NCBI GenBank assembly: GCA_026982035.1
Contig: JALSHW010000321.1
Span: 1 to 7,353 of the forward strand
DNA from: Phycisphaerales bacterium
GTDB taxonomy: Bacteria; Planctomycetota; Phycisphaerae; Phycisphaerales; UBA1924
Direction: 5' to 3'
Length of the DNA stretch: 7,353 nt
The notes under the pieces are model-generated. The model did not search any database, had not been told where the DNA came from, and was given only the letters and a program-made list of their open reading frames with translations. The position numbers were made by a program, and so were the translations under genes. Each line of letters begins with the position of its first letter. The stretch's first letter is position 1. This document shows positions 4,041 to 7,353 of the stretch, one piece after another.

Positions 4041-5459
4041 ATGGCAGACAAAAGAGATACCAGTTCGTCGATCAAGTACTATGTACTCGATACCAATGTG
4101 TTATTGCACAATCCAAGTGCGATGTTTGTGTTTCAGGAGAACCACATTGTGATTCCGTATCCGGTGCTTGAAGAGCTGGACACGATGAAACGCCGAGAGG
4201 ATGATGTGGGTCGCAATGCTCGCACAGCGATTCGGCAGCTTGATCGGTTGCGTGGGTTTGGCAAGTTGATTGATGGGGTGTCGCTTGAAAAACTCGGGGT
4301 GCAATCCAGCGGGGCGACGGGATGGCTCAGTATTGATGTGGAGGATCATTCCAGGCCTCCGATTTTGTCCAAGGACATGCCTGACAATCGGATCATTGCC
4401 GCGGCGTGGTCGTTGCATCGAGCCAACAACCGGGTGGTGTTTGTGTCCAAAGACTTGGCAGCACGCATCAAGGCCGATGCTCTTGGGATTCGGTCCGAAG
4501 ATGTCCGCGACCAGCGGGTTGATGCGGATCGGTTGTATCAGGGGTACATGGAACTGGCGGTGGGTCGGGACATTATTGATGATTTGTATGCTGATCGGAT
4601 GTTATCGCTTGAACGGCTTGAGCCGTATCTGAAGGTGGAGACCGACAGCGGGCAGGAATATACACGGGAAATCACGCCGAATCAGTATGTGATTTTGACC
4701 GATGCCCAGGACGAGACGCATTCGGGATTGTCGCGTCGGTTGACTGATACCGAGCATTTGATTCCGGTATCGGGGCAGCGCAAGCCGACCTTCGGGATCA
4801 TGGCTCGCAATGTCCAACAAACCATGGCCATGGACATGCTTCTCGATGATGAAATCAAACTTGTCACGCTGCTGGGCAGTGCCGGGACTGGCAAGACGCT
4901 GCTGGCGATTGCTGCGGGGATGACCAAGGTGTTCCAAGAAGAGCGATTTGACAAGTTGTTGGTTGCTCGACCCATCATGCCGATGGGTCGGGACATCGGG
5001 TATTTGCCGGGGGACAAGGATGAGAAACTCGGCGCGTGGATGCAACCGATTTTTGATAACTTGTCGTACTTGCTTTCGACTCGGGGTTCACCGAACCAAG
5101 CGCCTGAGTCCAAGACCTCTGAACAGCGCATCGACAAGTTGGTTGCTGATGGTCGATTGGTGTTGGAGCCATTGACTTATATTCGTGGGCGGTCGATTCC
5201 GTTGCAGTTTATGATTGTCGATGAGGCCCAGAACCTGACGCCTCATGAGGTCAAGACGATCGTCTCGCGTGTTGGTGAGGGCACGAAGTTGGTTTTGACG
5301 GGGGACATTGGGCAGATTGACAATCCGTATTTGGATGAATCATCCAATGGATTGAGTTATGCTGTGGAGAAGATGCGTGGCTTGGGGATGGTTGGGCATG
5401 TGACTTTGGCCAAGACCGAGCGGTCCGAACTGGCATCGCTGGCGGCTTCGCGGCTTTGA
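4041..5459 (+). CDS. phoH2: PhoH family protein with N-terminal PIN domain (PIN-PhoH ATPase)
   Basis: This 472-residue protein has two domains. The N-terminal PIN nuclease-like domain (about 12-165) shows YVLDTNVLLHNP, with D17 in the DTN motif, acidic E44/E45, D115 in the PDNRII motif and D138 in SKDLA, so the metal-binding set looks intact. The C-terminal PhoH ATPase domain (about 245-472) has Walker A GSAGTGKT (279-286), Walker B MIVDEAQN (391-398), GDIGQID (421-427) and the family ending KTERSELASLAASRL. PIN-PhoH proteins such as mycobacterial PhoH2 and B. subtilis YlaK have this order, and PhoH2 is reported to unwind and cleave RNA using ATP. The start is bounded by an in-frame TGA at 4014-4016; ATG 4041 has no Shine-Dalgarno, but 13 residues before the PIN strand is a sensible N-terminus. 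It stands alone, convergent with the next operon. Confidence 0.95.
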   Translation: MADKRDTSSSIKYYVLDTNVLLHNPSAMFVFQENHIVIPYPVLEELDTMKRREDDVGRNARTAIRQLDRLRGFGKLIDGVSLEKLGVQSSGATGWLSIDVEDHSRPPILSKDMPDNRIIAAAWSLHRANNRVVFVSKDLAARIKADALGIRSEDVRDQRVDADRLYQGYMELAVGRDIIDDLYADRMLSLERLEPYLKVETDSGQEYTREITPNQYVILTDAQDETHSGLSRRLTDTEHLIPVSGQRKPTFGIMARNVQQTMAMDMLLDDEIKLVTLLGSAGTGKTLLAIAAGMTKVFQEERFDKLLVARPIMPMGRDIGYLPGDKDEKLGAWMQPIFDNLSYLLSTRGSPNQAPESKTSEQRIDKLVADGRLVLEPLTYIRGRSIPLQFMIVDEAQNLTPHEVKTIVSRVGEGTKLVLTGDIGQIDNPYLDESSNGLSYAVEKMRGLGMVGHVTLAKTERSELASLAASRL

Positions 5460-5466
5460 TGTAAGA

Positions 5467-5497
5467 AGCCGGAGTTGTGTGTTTAGGTTTGTCGGCT
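5467..5497. terminator. Weak hairpin between convergent genes
   Basis: AGCCG (5467-5471) can pair with CGGCT (5493-5497), plus one inner G-T wobble, around a loop of about 20 nt. It lies in the 37-nt gap between the phoH stop and the convergent lipoprotein gene and touches the latter's stop codon. On the minus strand it is followed by TTCTT, a modest U tract. The short stem and long loop make termination doubtful. Confidence 0.2.
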
Positions 5498-6138
5498 CAA
5501 GTATTGGATTCGACCAGTTTTTTGACACGGAACTGTTGGCGATCGAAGTATTGGCGCCATTGATCATCGGTTTCGCGGAGTTGTCCATTGCGGATGTAGC
5601 CGAGGATTTTCTGGTTGCCTTGTCCGAGCATTTCGGCACTTCGGACGATGCCTCGGAGTGCGGGGAGGTAGTTGGGGTCGCGGTCGAGGGATAACTCAAA
5701 GTGGGTGAAGGATTCGTTTCCCCAGCCGATGGTCTGGTAGGCGAGCCCGATGTTGTAGTCCGGGCGCGGATCGGATTGTTGGAGGTCTGATGCGATTTTG
5801 TATGCAGCGACCGCGTCGGCGTAGTTTTTTTGTTCCATGAGCAACTGACCCATGTTGTTCCAGACGGCGAAGATGGTGTTGTCCATCACAATGGATTCGC
5901 GGTATTTGGCAAGTGCTTTTTCGATTTCGCCGTTTTCGTGGAGTTGTGATGCTTCGCGGAAGAGTTCGATGGCTTGGGTTCGGGAGCGTTGTTGCTGGGC
6001 CTGGGCGGGATCGACGGCGTTTCTGGTTGGTTCGGGCCAACTTGGCTTGGGGCTTGAGCAGCCCGTCAGCATGATGGCTGTGAGTGAAAGAGCGATCGTC
6101 GATCGGTTCAAGAGTTGTGTGGGGCGATTGATGGGCAT
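5497..6138 (-). CDS. TPR-repeat lipoprotein
   Basis: This 213-residue protein has a lipoprotein signal peptide: basic start (NRPTQLLNRS), hydrophobic core and lipobox LTGC with acylated C27. A short Pro/Gln-rich linker follows, then tetratricopeptide repeats at about 54-87 (REASQLHENGEIEKALAKYR), 88-121 (WNNMGQLLMEQKNYADAVAA) and 124-157 (YNIGLAYQTIGWGNESFTHF), with a partial fourth to about 185. TPRs are protein-binding scaffolds, so this is probably an envelope-anchored adaptor. An AGGAG 9 nt before the ATG supports the start. It lies 51 nt after the PilO/GspM-like gene on the same strand, so a role like that of PilF/PilW-type pilotins for a secretin is possible but unproven. PilF usually has more repeats. 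The lipoprotein and TPR calls are firm; the pathway is inferred. Confidence 0.88.
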   Translation of the reverse strand: MPINRPTQLLNRSTIALSLTAIMLTGCSSPKPSWPEPTRNAVDPAQAQQQRSRTQAIELFREASQLHENGEIEKALAKYRESIVMDNTIFAVWNNMGQLLMEQKNYADAVAAYKIASDLQQSDPRPDYNIGLAYQTIGWGNESFTHFELSLDRDPNYLPALRGIVRSAEMLGQGNQKILGYIRNGQLRETDDQWRQYFDRQQFRVKKLVESNT

Positions 6139-6157
6139 CTCAAATGACTCCTGTTCG

Positions 6158-6181
6158 ATGCAACTGATGTATGCAACTGAT
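6158..6181 (-). repeat. Direct repeat of ATCAGTTGCAT in the leader of the lipoprotein gene
   Basis: Two perfect 11-bp copies (6158-6168 and 6171-6181; ATGCAACTGAT on the plus strand) are spaced two bases apart. They fill much of the 51-nt gap before the lipoprotein gene, directly upstream of its AGGAG. They could be a paired protein site or a small duplication. Confidence 0.5.
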
Positions 6182-6189
6182 TTTTATAG

Positions 6190-6765
6190 CTATTCAATGC
6201 GTTCATACCGGGTAAAGGTGACTTTGACAAGCCAACTCTTGGCGTTGAGGTTGATGGTGATCTCCCGAACCTGCAGTCCGGGGATTTGGTCTTGGGATCG
6301 TTGAATCCAGTTCAAGATTTTTTCAAGCGATGGATCGCGGACGGTGTATGGATAGGACATTAATCGAGCGGTCCCGACGAGTTGTGGACGGGTGTTTTTC
6401 GGGAGATTGAGGTCGTTTTCTAGGCCGACTTGCTTGCCGACGCGGGTGATCCGGGTCAAGATGTCGGGGATGGGGGCAAAGAGGTCGTCGCCGGTGGTCT
6501 GGGATTGGGCGGCTTGGAGTGCCTCGATCTGGGTCATCATTCGGTCAACACTCATCGCGGCGATCTGGTTGTTGACGAGTTTTTTGTTGGCCGAGGCGTT
6601 GTGTTTCCAAGCGATTGCCAGGAACAAGAGGGCCGCGACAAAGACGACGGCTCCAAAGACCACCAGGTGCACCGGACGGGACTGGCGTTCGTGCATGACC
6701 GCGCGGGAGGCGAGTTCATAGCGGTCGTCGGGGCTGAGTCGAGATTCGTTTGGGAGAGCGCTCAT
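6190..6765 (-). CDS. PilO/GspM-like bitopic inner-membrane protein
   Basis: This 191-residue protein has a short charged cytoplasmic head (1-31), one membrane segment (about 32-53, VHLVVFGAVVFVAALLFLAI) and a likely coiled coil (about 58-90). Its periplasmic domain ends in a ferredoxin-like pattern: LVGTARLMSYPYTV, SLEKILNWIQRSQDQIPGLQ, VREITINLNAKSWLVKVTF. That topology and the PGLxVxxIxIxL...WxVxxTFxRYE ending are typical of PilO or GspM, which link the cytoplasmic ATPase side of a pilus or type II secretion machine to the periplasm. The sequence alone does not separate the two systems. Its ATG overlaps the upstream gene's stop (ATGA, 6762-6765), so translation is coupled. Downstream on the same strand is the TPR lipoprotein. 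The assignment is by architecture; a diverged member is likely. Confidence 0.72.
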   Translation of the reverse strand: MSALPNESRLSPDDRYELASRAVMHERQSRPVHLVVFGAVVFVAALLFLAIAWKHNASANKKLVNNQIAAMSVDRMMTQIEALQAAQSQTTGDDLFAPIPDILTRITRVGKQVGLENDLNLPKNTRPQLVGTARLMSYPYTVRDPSLEKILNWIQRSQDQIPGLQVREITINLNAKSWLVKVTFTRYERIE

Positions 6766-7353
6766 GATGAACTCCCGTTGTTCCAGACAGCCGAGAAGGT
6801 GGCCTCGATTTGATTGCCTCGTTTATTGAGTTGGGGGGTGGCTCGCCATTGGAGGTGGGAGCCATCGATGGCGCGGAGGGCTTCGTTGATTTGCTCGGCC
6901 AGTGCCAGATCGGCGGTGCGGACCTTGAGTTGGACCAGCGTGTGGGTGATTTGGATGGTGTCGATCTCGATGCCCGACATGCCAAGGATGAAGGAGATGG
7001 TGTCGAGTTCTTCAAGGATGGGCTTGGTGGGGGTGACTTGCATTGGACCTGTGCGTGCGACAAGGAGGTTGAGCCGTGCTTGGAGTTCGGCTGTTGGGAG
7101 GCGTAGGTCGGTGATGGGTGGCTGGAGTTTCATGATTTGCTGAACCATGCTCGAGCGGGTGGTTTTGGCTTGGCGTTGGGTTTCAGAGCCCTGTCCATAG
7201 AGGGTGATGGCTATCCAACCCACCGCCGCTCCGGCGATGACCAAAGCCACCCCAGCCCAGCGGTACATCGAGCGGTGTGAGCGTCCTGGTCGATTGGTCA
7301 GTTTGTTGCCACTGGCGTTGTTGCCCGTTGGGATGCTGTCTGAGTTTTCAGAA
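6762..7353 (-). CDS. PilN/GspL-like bitopic membrane protein, 5' end beyond the window
   Basis: The frame is open from stop TGA 6764-6762 to the right edge (196 codons), with no in-frame stop upstream of the first ATG (7268). The true start may therefore lie outside the window. Before that ATG the frame reads a polar stretch, SENSDSIPTGNNASGNKLTN, then RPGRSHRS, which looks like a linker or cytoplasmic tail. From the ATG there is a membrane segment (MYRWAGVALVIAGAAVGWIA, about 1-23), a coiled-coil stretch, and a periplasmic ferredoxin-like domain (PILEELDTISFILGMSGIEI, ALAEQINEALRAI, IEATFSAVW). PilN and the GspL C-terminus share this plan and pair with PilO and GspM respectively, which is the overlapping neighbour here. 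If the frame continues far upstream, a fused PilM- or GspL-like cytoplasmic domain is possible. Confidence 0.68.
   Translation of the reverse strand, partial: SENSDSIPTGNNASGNKLTNRPGRSHRSMYRWAGVALVIAGAAVGWIAITLYGQGSETQRQAKTTRSSMVQQIMKLQPPITDLRLPTAELQARLNLLVARTGPMQVTPTKPILEELDTISFILGMSGIEIDTIQITHTLVQLKVRTADLALAEQINEALRAIDGSHLQWRATPQLNKRGNQIEATFSAVWNNGSSS

Noticed and set aside
4602..5137. Minus-strand frames of 147 and 151 codons inside phoH
   Set aside because: The plus strand encodes conserved PhoH motifs through this whole stretch; the reverse frames show no domain pattern.
5852..7143. Plus-strand frames over the lipoprotein and pilus-like genes
   Set aside because: The minus-strand genes have a lipobox, TPRs, membrane segments and a 4-nt overlap; the plus frames have none of these.
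1..7353. CRISPR array, tRNA, insertion sequence, attachment site or phage genes
   Set aside because: I looked for regular spaced repeats, cloverleaf ends, terminal inverted repeats and integrase or transposase motifs and saw none.

Overview
The window is a compact, ordinary-looking bacterial chromosome segment with seven recognisable protein genes, one probable small extra gene and one structured RNA gene. The style fits Planctomycetota, perhaps Phycisphaerae. Several starts have no Shine-Dalgarno, an unrecognised two-pass membrane protein carries a PH-like tail, and DUF456 and PIN-PhoH genes are nearby. This lineage guess rests on gene style, not on a marker gene. There is no sign of phage, insertion sequences, CRISPR or recent transfer, and codon use looks uniform.

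Region 1 (1-1967, minus strand) is the classic replication/translocation neighbourhood: SRP RNA (ffs), then dnaX, then ybaB, which runs off the left edge. It is the most interesting part. dnaX is split between two frames exactly at an A8 run. The zero frame stops at once and gives a 378-residue gamma-like product. A -1 slip on A-AAA-AAA gives a 478-residue tau-like product with a proline-rich linker and a short C-terminal motif. A near-continuous 15-bp hairpin begins 6 nt after the slippery heptamer, the textbook geometry for programmed -1 frameshifting. The DnaX ATPase domain also lacks the usual four-cysteine zinc module. The SRP RNA has a UGAC (URRC-type) apical loop instead of GGAA.

Region 2 (2022-3912, plus strand) begins with a good -35/-10 pair whose predicted start site falls on the ATG of an 88-codon ORF, so that gene may be leaderless. 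An unrecognised two-pass membrane protein follows, translationally coupled (ATGA overlap) to a DUF456 membrane protein.

Region 3 (3913-5459, plus strand) is a PIN-PhoH ATPase gene preceded by a 128-nt leader with competing hairpins. The leader also holds a Shine-Dalgarno that serves a different frame from phoH.

Region 4 (5497-7353, minus strand, convergent with phoH) looks like the end of a type IV pilus/type II secretion type assembly operon. It has a PilN/GspL-like bitopic protein (incomplete at the right edge), a PilO/GspM-like bitopic protein overlapping it by 4 nt, and a TPR lipoprotein. These three would form an inner-membrane assembly platform plus an envelope lipoprotein; the function is inferred from topology and order.
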